Of a stretch of DNA of 64,000 nt, positions 46,686 through 58,092 are shown piece by piece. Under the pieces are notes generated by a model. It did no database searches, was not told the origin of the DNA, and worked only from the letters and a program-made list of their open reading frames with translations. Position 1 is the stretch's first letter. Each line of letters begins with the position of its first letter. Source of the DNA: Jackrogersella multiformis (lineage: Eukaryota > Ascomycota > Sordariomycetes > Xylariales > Hypoxylaceae); contig CADCXD010000008.1 of the NCBI GenBank assembly GCA_902806575.1, forward strand, positions 992,001 to 1,056,000. Direction: 5' to 3'. Position numbers and translations under genes: made by a program.

Positions 46686-46766
46686 ATACCTACATACATA
46701 CATAACATCCTAATACATACGTCCTAATACACATGTCCTAATACAAGGTACACTACTTAGGTAGGT

Positions 46767-46796
46767 ATCTCTCTCTCTCACACACACACATACACA
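46767..46796 (+). repeat. (CT)n(CA)n microsatellite
   Basis: A CT run passes directly into a CA run. Confidence 0.8.
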
Positions 46797-48034
46797 CATG
46801 TGTCTTTCCCGACTTTGACTGGGGATCCCCATCCATCCTAATCCCATATACCCATCGCAAAGTCATCGTTAACAAGCCGAAACATCCCAACCCTCTCTCT
46901 TCTTAACCTACCTACCTAGTTACATCTACCTACCTATCTCATCATCTTGCTTCGTCGCCCTTCCAACGTTAACAAATTTTTATTATCATCCATCTTAGGA
47001 ATTCCATCTCTCCTCACCTCATCCCTTATTGTCACTCACCAACCATCTTTTTTTATATTTATTCTTCTCGCGCAGTATTATCATCTATCTCTAAACTAAG
47101 TTTTGAGGCTCTAGTGATCTTCTCGTTCCAAGGTATATTGAAAACAAATTAACTCGGTTGGCCCTCGAGTCGGTAACCTGCATGGTTTTTATACAACTCT
47201 CAATCGCTTTCAGCTTGATCGACCCCAACTCCCGCTTCTGGATCCAACGTCCAAGGTGGTTGGTTAGTCCCTGGGCTAGACTCTCTCGGCCTCTCTTCTC
47301 ACTCGCCGTTCGGGATGAATGCGTCCTCGGTTGGAGCGTGATAACTGGTTAAGAAAATCGGCTGGAAATACACACAATATACACAATATACATCGTCTCT
47401 CTTGATTGATGTTATTCTTCTCACATCATCCAACATAAAGAGACACATTGTTCGGATTTCTTACCACTTGCGGTCACTTGCGGTAAGTTGGTCGCAACAT
47501 TCCAAGGGCCGGACAATCGTCATTCTTGGATCCATCCCATCTTACCCCTACATACGCCTACGCCTACCTAGGGTATATCTGTCTCAGTTTCAGCCACTAT
47601 CCGCTCGACCTGACTCGAACTCCCCACCGAGAATTCCCGGAAACTGGAAACTTGAATCCAAGGACCCCCATTCATTCATAGGAACATCTCCTAATTTCTC
47701 AAATTTCCACTTTCCATTTTCAAGGATTCAGAATATCAATAATCCTTAATCCTTGGTTTACAAGGAATAAATTCTACGAATGAATTGTATCCATCTTTCA
47801 TCATTGTCCCCTCTCTCTCCTCCCCTCTCCTCTGCCACATTTTCCGCCTCCGTGTTCCCTCAATCTTTTTGATCGGTCGCAATCAACTCCCGACGTTTCC
47901 GCCGTCCGTTTTAAGAGAACCTATTTGAATTCTTAGGTTTCGCACGGCTGCTATCTAAGAAGCGATCTGGAAAATTACCGTTCTATCGGCAGGGTCATCG
48001 ATAGTCGTCCGTATATTCCCCTGGAAACAATACT

Positions 48035-50096
48035 ATGGCGGCAACTTTTCGGCCTGTCAATACACCCATGGCGATAGAAGTGAAGAGGGGCGATGGCCCT
48101 GCGCGGTCGCCTACCACGCCTACTCCGACGAAGGCCAGCTTCGGCCAGCGACCGCTACCAACGTCACCATTCCCGCAAGCGGTCCAAATCCCCGAGAGCA
48201 TCGACGAGAAACATACACCGAAACAAGCATCGAGACAGACTCCCAAGCGAGAGAACTCCCAACATTCGAGGAAGTCGCGAGGAGATTCGGAAGACGTTGA
48301 CATGGATGAATCCGATGGAGAAACTCATGGAGACGATGGCGCGGGATCGGACGATGAGAGTGTGAATGCTGACGGGTCCAAGTCGAATAAGAAGAAGAAG
48401 TCGCAGCGATTTTATTGCACTGACTATCCGCCTTGTAACTTGAGCTTTACGAGAAGCGAACACTTGGCGAGACACATTCGGTATTGCTCGGTACCCTATT
48501 TTCATGCAGTGAATGACCATCAAAGCTAACAATATCAGGAAACACACAGGAGAGCGTCCATTCCAGTGCCATTGTTCGAGACGATTTTCGCGGCTCGACA
48601 ATCTGCGACAGCATGCACAGACTGTTCACGTCAACGAAGATATACCCATCGATTCTCTCGCCGCTACAGGCACAAGGTTTCAGAGACAGATTCGAACCGA
48701 CCGAGTGCGTCAACCTGGGAGAGCTCGGGCCTCGACAGCAGGGAGCATGGGTACTCCAACCCGCGGACATGCCAAATCTCTTTCTACTTCGAGCATAAGC
48801 TCTGTTGGCTCCACCTTTAGCACCAGAGACGATGTGCGTCGACGTCCACCTCCCTTAGTGATGGCAGACCCGAGGTCTCGGCTTTCTCTCGAGACCTACC
48901 ACGGTGCCGAAAGCGCATATTCATTTCGACCGCCGTCTCCAAGCGATTTCAGCACCCCCACCTCGGCAACTTTCTCAACCGGTCAGAATAGCCCCCGGTG
49001 GGGATCTATCGCGTCACCAAGTTCATCTCACCAGCGTCCCCAGAGCATGTACGCCGGTCATAGAACGCCAGGTCGACGACTGAGTGTGCCGTCTAGCAGC
49101 ATACCCTTCCAGTCTCCCCACGGGGCAACCTTAGGTCGTCCCCTTTTCGGCCCGGGTCCTATGAACGCATCGAATCCCGGTGCATTCTCTCCAACTGGCA
49201 GCCTATTAGGGTCACCGACCTCATCCGTATTTTCTTCGAGGCGCGAGTCTACGTCACAGACAGAAGATTGGCGCCGTCGCACATGGCATCCCGATTCAAC
49301 TAACTTCAACACTGTTAACAGCAGCAGCCGCTTGAGCAATGTCGTAACTCCGTCACAATTCCAGAGTCCTGCTGCAGCCCCATTACCTCTAGCCCCTCCA
49401 CCACAGCAGCAGAGTACGACACTTCGTCTTCCCGGCATAGAATCGTTCGGCCCCATCCCCCATCGCCCTGTCTCGCCTCCCAGGCGGAATCCTTCTCCCA
49501 TGATCGTCGATTCTGAGGTTTCTCACCCGCCGGCCATGCTCCCCGCTACCCAATCCGGTGATCCTGACGAGAGGCGCAATACCGCCAACTGGGACATGGG
49601 CTTACATCGAGGTCTAACTCGGCTAGATATAACGTCGAATAACCCGCCCCCGCCGGATACTGCTGGTGCCTGGGCACGTGAAGCACATCAGGCTGTCGAG
49701 ACAGAGGCGAATCGAATTAGAATAAACCCTCCTACTGTACGATTTAATGAACCGGTGGTCATGGAAAGAAGACCGCCGGGCGCGGCCAGCCTGCCTAGGG
49801 CATACCACCAACACACCATGTCAGCGCCGATGATTGCTAGTTCAAGGGAAACAAAACGACGGGGGTGGTACAATGGCCCCGTAACAGTACACGCCGACGC
49901 CCCTCCCGAGAAGATAGCTAGGGTGGAGCGCATGATTCACCCAAACATCAACGAATTTCCAGGTTTTCCATCTAGAGAGCACGTCACAAATCCCCCACCA
50001 AGAGAAGAAAACCCTGGCGATCGAGATAACATGATCCGCTTACAGGCCCTAGTAGCAGTAGCGACGAGCGAAGGAAACGCAACTACTGCATATTAG
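48035..50096 (+). CDS. C2H2 zinc-finger transcription factor
   Basis: Exons are 48035-48480 and 48539-50096; the intron is 58 bp; the product is 667 residues. It has an acidic, Ser-rich N-terminus with a KKKK basic run before two tandem fingers. Finger 1: C128-x5-C134-x12-H147-x3-H151 (FTRSEHLARHIRKH). The TGERPF linker follows. Finger 2: C159-x1-C161-x12-H174-x4-H179 (FSRLDNLRQHAQTVH). The intron falls inside finger 1. After the fingers comes VNEDIPIDSLAATGTRFQRQIRTDRVR, a block that looks conserved, then a long disordered Ser/Pro-rich region. The contact residues R-E-R and R-D-R resemble stress-type factors that read CCCCT-like sites (Msn2/Rsv1 type); the target is inferred, not shown. Confidence 0.9.
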
Positions 50097-51087
50097 TTGA
50101 CATATGGATTAAGCCCATAAATCTATCTAGGTTTACTATAACATGGTATTGATAAGCCATTTACGAACGAAACATAATCAGTCGACCCTTACGACTACTG
50201 GTCACAGCGGACTTACGAGACTCACGATTTTCCTTATTTCTTTCTAGAATCAAGCATATGCATGATATACGATCGCTACTCGACTTACGAATATACCATC
50301 TCATACTTTTCTACGCGGTCTGCAATTGCATTTACCATGGACAGGATTATACTGGTGGCACCGGTTGGCGTTATAATGGAAGGATTTGTTCACAACTGAG
50401 GGAGGGAAGGCCTACCGTTTCCATTCGTTACGAGGCCGCAACCATCTCCGCCTTTGCGTACGATGTGTTTCCTTCAAGCATCCTCTCGTTGTTTTTTATG
50501 TCTTGGCGGGGTCGGCCGTTGTGGATTTACACAAGATACGGGCTGCAGCGATGTTTTTTTTTTCTATCTTTTCCAGCTGATGATGAATGATATGACCCAG
50601 ATACCCATTCATTTTAAGATGAGGGTAATCGCAAGAAAGGAGGGGGAACTAATGTTGGTCTTTTGCATATCCTCTTCTGTGTGGTAGCGAGCATAGAGCC
50701 TCCTCGGAGAGCTTCAAAATTCGCTGCTCTGCTGATCAGACAAGAGCAGAGGCCTTTCCTTTTCAAAGGGCCGGGAAAGCCCGGATACCTGCGTACGTGC
50801 TGTGGGATTGATACCCCAAATTTCTGTTGGATATTTCAGGTCCGGTTTTTTCCTTCGTTTCTATTCTGGTACATGCTTTCGAATATACTCGTGATTACGA
50901 ATATTCCCCAGGGTTGAGGATGACCAGTTAAATAGATAATCACAGCTCTCGTTCAAAATTATAATGTGCCATCGGTACAATGTGCTTGATTGTGATGCCA
51001 GTAGAAGTTGATAACTTTTGATATTGTTTCTCTCTATGTCATCAGGTTTCTGTATGGGGGTCGTATTTGAGATGGTACCTAGTCTCA
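50097..51087. other. intergenic between convergent genes
   Basis: 3' flanks of the C2H2 factor and the MFS gene. Short frames only, no gene supported. Confidence 0.5.
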
Positions 51088-52569
51088 TCACCTCGTTCTT
51101 CCACATAGTTGTTGGACAAAATCATTCCTAAGCCTCCCACCGATAACAAATAATGAGAAGATGGCAGTAATGGCGGCTACGATAGCAAACACGAGATTCA
51201 TGTTGCCATATCCAACTCCATCACGGAGAAGGCCGGCAACAATAGGACCTACGGTTAGTCCGGCACAGAAGAAAAGCGAGTTAAAGCCGTACAATTGGGC
51301 ATAAGGGCCGTTAGCACCAAACAGGCCCGGGTTGGCCTTATCGAATTTCTGCACTACGTAGCTCGTCTCGACAATGCTAGGCGATCCGATGATGGCCAGA
51401 CCCACGCCGTTGAGCGCCAGCAACGCGCAATACAAGATGACGTTGCTCGACCCTGAAAGGATGCGGTCGGAGGGCAGGCGAAGTAGGATGAGGACGGGGA
51501 CTAGATATCCGAACCCGACAACGGCGGCTAGCTTGGTGCCGTACCTGTCCACCGCCCAGCCGGCCACGGGGCCTAAGATGAGATACGGCACGTCTAAGGC
51601 TACGAAAAGAAGCCCGGCTTGTAACGACGTGAACCCGAAGAGGCTGTGCGCCTCGGTGGGGATCGTGGCGTCGAAGAGGCCGAGCAGGGCCGCCTGGACA
51701 AACGCTAAGCTGAATCCGACGAGCAGTCTGGGGCTGCGGAAGCACATCAGGATGGGCAGAGCCCTGGACAGCCGGCCGGGTTCGCCGCGGATCTCGTACG
51801 AGTCGTCGTCTTCTTCCTGCTTTCGATTAGGGAGCAATGCATCGCTCTCGGCAGGGGCAGCTTCTTCGTCGTCATCGCCATCGCCGTCGGGGGACTGCTG
51901 CCGCGCTTGCCGGTCCGGTACCAAGCCCCCGCCGTACTTGGCCGCGGTCTTCTTCTCCACGACCAACAGCCGCATGACGAAATCGAGCGCCAGGACGGCG
52001 GCGGCCACCCCGAAAACGCCCCGGTCGCCCGTCTTCTCGTACAGCACACCCCCGACGACGGGCGCCATCAGCTCGCCCACGGATATGAACGAGAATATCG
52101 ACCCCACGACCTTCCCCAGGTTCTCGGGGCCGACGGTGTCCAGGGCCATGGCCAGCCCGACGGTCCACACCACGGCGGCGCTGACGCCCTGCAGCACGCG
52201 CGCGGCGAAGAGCACGGCGAGGCTGCGGCCCAGCGCCAGCAGCACGGTCGCGGCCAGCAGCGCGGCCAGCCCGCACAGGAACGGCGCCCGCCGCGAGCCC
52301 GTGCGGTCGGCCACCCACCCGGCCGGCACCGAGGCCACGACGGAGGCCCCGGCGTACGCGGCCAGCAGCCCCGACACGTACGACTGGATCTGCGGCTCCG
52401 CGACGCCGAGACGCCCGCGCAGCACAAACGGCAGCACCGGCACTACCAGCCCGTACAGGAAGAGGTCGGTGAACAGCCCCACCGCGACCGTCGCGAGGAT
52501 GAAGGGCGCGCTGGAGCGCAGGCGCAGCGCCCGAGGTGGGTGTGGGGATGGGGGTTGGGGGGACGGCAT
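51088..52569 (-). CDS. MFS transporter (DHA1-type drug/amine antiporter-like)
   Basis: Single exon, 493 residues. The first membrane helix carries VGLFTDLFLYGLVVPVLPF, as in vesicular amine and DHA1 multidrug transporters. GWVADRTGSRRAP is the signature loop between helices 2 and 3, and GWAVDRYGTK is its pseudo-repeat in the second half. About twelve helices are visible. The central loop (about 215-270) is acidic and disordered (DGDGDDDEEAAPAESDALLP), with LLP like a di-leucine sorting signal. The cargo is not known; vacuolar or plasma-membrane export of toxic amines or metabolites is plausible. The 5' half is extremely GC-rich at third positions and causes a long false antisense frame. Confidence 0.9.
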   Translation of the reverse strand: MPSPQPPSPHPPRALRLRSSAPFILATVAVGLFTDLFLYGLVVPVLPFVLRGRLGVAEPQIQSYVSGLLAAYAGASVVASVPAGWVADRTGSRRAPFLCGLAALLAATVLLALGRSLAVLFAARVLQGVSAAVVWTVGLAMALDTVGPENLGKVVGSIFSFISVGELMAPVVGGVLYEKTGDRGVFGVAAAVLALDFVMRLLVVEKKTAAKYGGGLVPDRQARQQSPDGDGDDDEEAAPAESDALLPNRKQEEDDDSYEIRGEPGRLSRALPILMCFRSPRLLVGFSLAFVQAALLGLFDATIPTEAHSLFGFTSLQAGLLFVALDVPYLILGPVAGWAVDRYGTKLAAVVGFGYLVPVLILLRLPSDRILSGSSNVILYCALLALNGVGLAIIGSPSIVETSYVVQKFDKANPGLFGANGPYAQLYGFNSLFFCAGLTVGPIVAGLLRDGVGYGNMNLVFAIVAAITAIFSLFVIGGRLRNDFVQQLCGRTR

Positions 52570-53220
52570 TGGAGGCGCTGCTTCTGCTTGCTGCTTGCTG
52601 GGGGGTGGAGGGGTAGGTAGGAGAAGAGCGAGGTGGGTGGCTGATGGGTGCGAGCCGAGGTGGTGAAGTTGGGAAAGAGTTGTTGGGGGTTTATGTTTGT
52701 TTTGGTTTATTTTTTTATTTTATTTTTTACGGGATGCAGTGGTAAGACGGACATTGAATTGAAGCTTGCCTAGTGAGTTTTTGCTTTTGCTTTTGCTTGC
52801 TGCGGCCGATCGATGACCTCATAGGTAGGCGCGCGGACAGCCACAGGAATTGGAGTTGCTGAGGTTACGCACAAAGAGCTCCAGTTGCCTTAGGGAATTT
52901 AAATGAAGAGTTTATTAATCATGATGTTTTAGTCTTAGAGACTTGATCTTAAATCAGTGTATTGTTTGAGATTCGTATTATGAAAGTTGTGGTGGATTGG
53001 TTGTTTCAATACCCCTTTCGCCCCTTTTGCCCCTTTTCCCTATCTACTACGTCAGCTTTCTTGGACTAGGTGGCTTGAGTGAACCGTGTCATATTTATTA
53101 TCTTTTTTTCTCTCTCCCTATTTTTCTATTTGCTGTCTCCCTATTAAATATAATCGACTGAACTCACTAGTCTGAACCTCACTAGTCAACGCAAACAAAC
53201 CCCTTAATACGCTCGATCAC
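52570..53220. other. intergenic
   Basis: Promoter of the MFS gene and 3' flank of the GFA gene. It contains T-rich runs and TTTTGC repeats near 52778-52798. No gene is seen. Confidence 0.5.
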
Positions 53221-53673
53221 CTATTTCATCCATGGTGGCAGAGTTTCATACTGGTCTCCCCATTCGGCGGGAACTTTAATAACGGCTGAGCGCACAAAGA
53301 TATGCATGCCCCCGTTCCATTCCAAGCCCTCAATGCACCCGCCCTTGATGCTGACGGTCGCGCGAGGCGTCCCGTCGGCGTCCACGATGCGGTGAAACAT
53401 GCGCGAGCCGCACTCGGAACAAAAGTAGCAATCCATGGTGCGAGCCTCCTCAGTGTGCCGCGTGTAGACCTTCAGCTTGGCCGCGAGGTCAGGCGCGAGA
53501 GGAAACAGGCCGTCGGCCGTGTAGATGGCGGACGCGCCAAACGCAGAGGAGGTCTGCTTCTGGCACTCGGTGCAGTGGCAGTAGAACAGCGTGATGGGCT
53601 TCGCCGTTGGTGTCGCAAACGATACGCTGCCACATTGACACCGCACAGTGAGCGGCTGGGCATCTGACGCCAT
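53221..53673 (-). CDS. GFA/CENP-V-fold zinc protein
   Basis: Single exon, 150 residues, the usual length for the family. Zinc ligands are complete: CQCGSVSF near residue 12, CHCTECQKQTSSAFG near 32, and CYFCSECGSRMFH near 82. The family was named after glutathione-dependent formaldehyde-activating enzyme (Gfa), but most fungal members have no proven activity. No signal peptide; probably cytosolic. It runs in the same direction as the MFS gene, with a gap of about 650 bp. Confidence 0.9.
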   Translation of the reverse strand: MASDAQPLTVRCQCGSVSFATPTAKPITLFYCHCTECQKQTSSAFGASAIYTADGLFPLAPDLAAKLKVYTRHTEEARTMDCYFCSECGSRMFHRIVDADGTPRATVSIKGGCIEGLEWNGGMHIFVRSAVIKVPAEWGDQYETLPPWMK

Positions 53674-55291
53674 CGTGAGATGTCACTTTCGTTGTCGCTG
53701 TCTCCCTATATATGCTAGTAGGTTACGCGAAATAACGCAGATGTTTGTTAAATGGGAGATTTGGAAATGCGACGTACAAGAGCAGAGGTTGAGTAGCAGT
53801 TATCGCAACTTGCCGTCGTGGAATAGCTAGATAGTGAAGTTGGCCTACGGTCTCCAGGGAATGAGGGCTCGGCAGTTGATCAACGAGATTGTCGATCTAA
53901 GTGCTATCTCCTAATGTCCCCAATTCGTCAAGCGGATATCATCGGTCAAAATTAGGACTAGTGACTATCATTGGTTTCACTCCATAATCTACCTAGGTAA
54001 GTAGGTAAGCACCGGTTCGGTTAGTTACTAGTATTATGTCTTAGGGATATCTTGAAATTGGAGGTAGAATGAGGAAGAGGTAGAATGGCGATGGCGACAA
54101 TACTCTATTCAATCACTAGAAACTCGAGACCTAAGGATTCGCTATTGAACATTGGCATTAACCACTTAGCTAGTTCAACGTATTTAATCCATCATTGGTG
54201 ACCTCAGGTAGTAGAAGTTTATATTCATATCGTGGAAACCAGCCTTCTCCTCCTCCCCCTTAATAGAATTATCTCTCTCCGCCAATACATCCTCAAGGTC
54301 TACTATGTTTCCCCAACCTGTATGATAGAGCGATCGTCTTCTTCACTATACTCTCATTTCTACTCGAAGAAGAGTTCGTATTCTGAATAATTACTTATAT
54401 AGGTAATACTCAAGAATTGTTTGTCTTAACTTCATCATTATGCTTCTTCGATATCTTTTTAGTATATACTACGGTAGCAACGACCATTTTACCTTCACCT
54501 CGTAGAACTGTATTATGTCTACCTAACTATAATACCTACACCTACACCTACACCTTAACTAAGCCCAGTTACCTTGCGTTAGTCATAATACCTAAACCTA
54601 ATAATACTCATCCTTTCTTTCTTTCTTTTCAAAAAGGAGAAATGTTGGGTTTATCACGCTACGAAAACGGATCATAGTAAAATTCTAAGATTATGTGAGT
54701 ATTCGAATCAATTTATAGTCGAAGCCCTGTTCTTAACTCCTGCAGAGGATCTCAAATGCCTGTAGTCAAATTTTTAAATAATACATTAACTAGCACGAAA
54801 CTAATTCGTAAGCTACAGGGGCATTTCTATTTATCCGTTCCAGATTCGGTGAAAATCGTGGTTCCATAGTCTTGTTGAACTATCTTAGGAAAATACTATC
54901 CCGGCTAAAGACCATTGCTAGTGCCTGGTAATTACAACACAAGGCGATACCCCAAAAAGGTTCGAACCTGACCCCTCAACGCCGAGCCGGGGCATTGGAA
55001 CTTGATCTACATAGTATGGCACCTGCAGCTATAGACATATTGTAGTAAATAATAGATCCTAGAATATCACCAGGGGTAGCCAATTATATGGTCTAGAAGT
55101 CGACCTTGAGGCGGAGTGTAGCATTACTACTTTATGCACTACAACTTACGATATTACCAGGTCCCGGACGATCTAGTCGTCTTCACCCAGGGAAAATATA
55201 TATTTCGACGTACTGCCTAGGAAAAGTTATAGCCTTTCTTGACTTTCTTGCTTTTTGTGCTAAGAAGCCCGCCCGTTTTACCATACTCAAA
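53674..55291. other. intergenic
   Basis: Divergent spacer between the GFA gene and the deacetylase gene. AT-rich, with CCTAGGTAAG near 53993 and a short (CTACAC)n run near 54535-54553. A self-complementary AGGTTCGAACCT at about 54959 looks like a tRNA B box but has no matching tRNA around it. Confidence 0.5.
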
Positions 55292-56228
55292 ATGCTGTTC
55301 GAATCTGTGATCACTACCTTCGCGTTCGCGCTCTGTGCTTCTGCCAGAGCTGTGCCTAACCCTATTGAAGTATTCAAAAGGGCACACACAGCTGGTACTG
55401 TCATCAACAAGTGCTCTAAGCCTGGTGTCCTTGCATTGGCATATGACGATGGTCCATATCAGTATACGTCCTCGCTCGTGGATACTCTAGACAAGGCAGG
55501 GGTGAAGGGCACTTTCTTCCTTACCGGCACTCTTTATGGTATGAGGATCGCACAACACATAAGAGTATAGACTGACCGAATCAGGTTGCATCTATAACCA
55601 GCAGGCCGCGGTCAAGAAGGCATTTGACTCTGGCCATCAAGTGGCATCTCACACATGGTATGACAATATTACAGCTTTTCTACCTAGGTATATATGGCAT
55701 AATTATAACATATACTAACATCCCGATAAAGGACGCACCCTCACATGGGAAGCATGGGCGCGGCTCAAATCCAGAGTGAAATGGAGAAAGTCGAACAGGC
55801 CTTCGTCAACATCTTCGGCAAAAAGCCCCAATACGTGCGTCCGCCATACCTCGAGACCGGCGGCCAGTTCTTAAGCGTCATGAAGCAGATGAACTACACT
55901 GTCATCACCAACGACGTGGATGCTGGTGACTGGAACAACCAATCTCCGCAGCAGAGCCAGCAGAAGTTCCAACAAGCCGGTGCTAGTGGCAATGGGCACA
56001 TTCCATTGATGCACGAGACTTACCAGGGTACCGTCACGACTTTGACGAACTGGCTGATTGAGTGGGCTAAGACTAACAACTTGAAAATTGTCACAGTTGG
56101 TATGTATTCCAAGTCGATCTCTCGGTTAAAAGACGATAACTAACTCCACGATAGCTGAATGCCTTGATGATGCCGCTGGCGCCTATAAGCAGGGAACCTT
56201 TAGTGGCAATGGACAGAAAGCTTGCTAA
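55292..56228 (+). CDS. secreted polysaccharide (chitin-type) deacetylase, CE4
   Basis: Exons are 55292-55538, 55585-55657, 55732-56099 and 56155-56228; introns are 46, 74 and 55 bp; the product is 253 residues. A signal peptide covers about residues 1-20. CE4 (NodB) motifs are in order: motif 1 YDDGPY with Asp52 and Asp53, motif 2 HTWTHP with His105 and His109 as metal ligands, motif 3 RPPYLE, motif 4 DVDAGDWN, and motif 5 LMHET. The enzyme removes acetyl groups from N-acetylglucosamine polymers. It has no chitin-binding module. Fungi use such enzymes for wall remodelling and to hide chitin. Intron 2 contains a copy of the TACCTAGGTA motif. Confidence 0.93.
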
Positions 56229-56923
56229 GCTAGAGTTTCACATCTACAACGATTGGCAAGGTATGATTATGCCTCTAATCGTAGTAACTCGGTTTAATTG
56301 CAGAGCGAGCATCCATTAAACTCATGATCGATTGTATATAGTGAATTCAAGTGATCCTGAAATCAGCCCTTATGTACCTCGGATCTTTACCAATTTCCCA
56401 ATTAGGAAAATGGAAGAGATAATAGCCCAATGAAAAGCAGTCATACGTAAGCTTAAAGTATATCAAACTCTAATCTATAGCGACTAGGAGTCAAATATGG
56501 TATATCTGTTAAATATAGCACGTCAGCAATGGATCGGGTTTATAGTCGCTAGGTTAGTATGACTATAAATTCGATCAAGATAGACTCGTCATCATCAACT
56601 CCGAATGGTACACACCAAGTTGACGGATATAGACGAATCAACAAATTACGTCATCCTTCAATTGACCGAGTTCTGAGCCTGAGTTTATACTAAGACTAGG
56701 CATAGGATAGTGTTAGTGAGGCTTAGTCAATAACTAGCTAAATAGCAGCGCTTATGATCGTATAATCCAGTGAAACTCCGGTCAAGGTTTCAAGGTTCTA
56801 GAATACAAGAATAAATCAACTTGCCGTGTAATAGGGTTAATACAAAAGTAATCGCACTATATAAGCTGTGCCAACCGTATCTAGGCTTTTAAGCGCCGAC
56901 TGTCAAACCTAAAGTTATAATTC
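56229..56923. other. intergenic, AT-rich
   Basis: No coding signal. Composition is AT-rich like the decayed gene that follows, and may belong to the same mutated stretch. Confidence 0.45.
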
Positions 56924-57290
56924 GGGTTTGAAGTATAGAAGATTTTACACGAAAATAATGCAACAGTTCACATATTAACGAGGACCTCGTCGAAGATCCA
57001 AAGCGCTATAGAGTATCAAGAAGCGATGCCCCTCTATCCAGGGAGACTGGAGACATTGATACTTGACCTCTCAAATGCGGATACTATCAAGCCTATGATC
57101 GAGGGTTTCATATCTAAAGACCAGAGGCTGGATGTGTTATTTAACAATGCAGGTGTCATGGGAACAAGTCCTGACAAGAAATATGCCCAGGTAAATAATT
57201 ATCTTACAAGGAGCTATTGGCAGTCAAGTGATAATGTACCCCTGAAATTAGTTCTAACAACCATGGTATGAGTTCAAAAAGCTTCCTAGA
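56924..57290 (+). pseudogene. decayed short-chain dehydrogenase/reductase relic
   Basis: The frame shared by 56939-57192 reads as the centre of an SDR: NATVHILTR (second beta strand), then LETLILDLSNADTIKP with the conserved Asp, then RLDVLFNNAGVM with the NNAG motif. Upstream the frame hits TAG at 56936 and TAA at 56918, both where CAG and CAA codons could have stood. The glycine-rich cofactor loop is lost. Downstream, a GTAAAT donor after YAQ is followed by a TATGAG stretch that looks like the next exon without a good AG acceptor. No YxxxK active site remains. The C-to-T style of the stops fits RIP. Confidence 0.75.
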
Positions 57291-58092
57291 TATATTTGGA
57301 GATATGATCATTACCTAGATCGTATGAAATGCATACATATATTGAGGTTAAAGGGTGACAGTAAGGGGTTGACTAAAAAGGGGTTATGGGTGTCATGTGA
57401 CAAAGGGGTAGTTTAAATAACATCACTCAGGAATAATTGTTGTCAGTACCTAGGTACGTCGTAAACTCCCTAAACAAGTAAGTTTTTTTTAACTGGTACA
57501 TGCCTACCTACCTAGGTACACTTAAGTAAGTAAGTGCTTGGAAGTTAAGAGTGAAAGTAACGGCAGGAGCGAAGACGTGGTAGGTGAGTTGTTAAGCTGT
57601 TCTTCGTTCCTGCTCCTCGTCCTTGCTCGTCGTTCCTGCCGTACTTACAGTCTTACACACCACCTGGGCATGTACCTATACTAGAATGGAAGCACCTACC
57701 TACCTAGGTACCTACCTAGGTAGGGTACTGAGTAGGTACATATAGAATACCAGCTGTTGCCCTAGCTGTTGCTCCTTCCCGTAGCCATCGGCGATAAGCC
57801 CTACCTGGGCCACTATGATCGACGATAGCGGCAGCCACGATAAGCTATGCCGTAACTAATAAAGGAAGTCGCAGTGAAGATCTGTGGGTCACGCTAAAAT
57901 CCCCCCCTCCCAAATCCTAAGGTTCCTTTTTTTTTTTCCCCCTTCACCCACACACAGCCCACACTCCCATACGTCAACCAAGCAAACTGCCAAAGCACTG
58001 CATCTCACGAAGATTCGCCGGACATCCGCCGACAACTCGCCGTTGCTAGTTTCTTGTTCGCAACGCCTCTTTAGGAGCCGACGATCCTTAGC
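57291..58092. promoter_or_regulatory. upstream region of the Zn2Cys6 gene
   Basis: Holds two CCTAGGTA-type clusters (about 57502-57520 and 57694-57735) and, nearer the start, a C/T-rich leader with poly-C and poly-T runs (57901-57942). No gene is seen. Confidence 0.5.
57694..57724. repeat. CCTAGGTACC-type motif array
   Basis: Two overlapping palindromic copies, ACCTACCTAGGTACC followed by TACCTAGGTA, about 370 bp before the Zn2Cys6 start. Confidence 0.85.

Larger units (their letters stand above)
46400..48034 (+). promoter_or_regulatory. probable long promoter and 5' leader of the C2H2 factor gene
   Basis: Pyrimidine-rich on the plus strand, with CA and CT microsatellites at 46651-46685 and 46767-46796, CTACCTACC runs near 46907-46940, and C/T-rich stretches up to the start codon. 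Such composition is common in leaders of fungal regulatory genes. Several ATGs and short frames occur, so upstream ORF control is possible. Transcript ends cannot be seen. Confidence 0.4.

Noticed and set aside
46428..46727. 99-codon frame upstream of the C2H2 gene
   Set aside because: It reads through CA repeats and has no protein-like pattern.
51374..52666. 430-codon plus-strand frame opposite the MFS gene
   Set aside because: It is a shadow of GC-rich third positions in the MFS coding strand; it is Ser/Arg/Pro-rich with no domain.
54940..55010. tRNA gene suggested by GGTTCGAACC
   Set aside because: No A box, acceptor stem or cloverleaf can be formed on either strand; the site is just a short palindrome.
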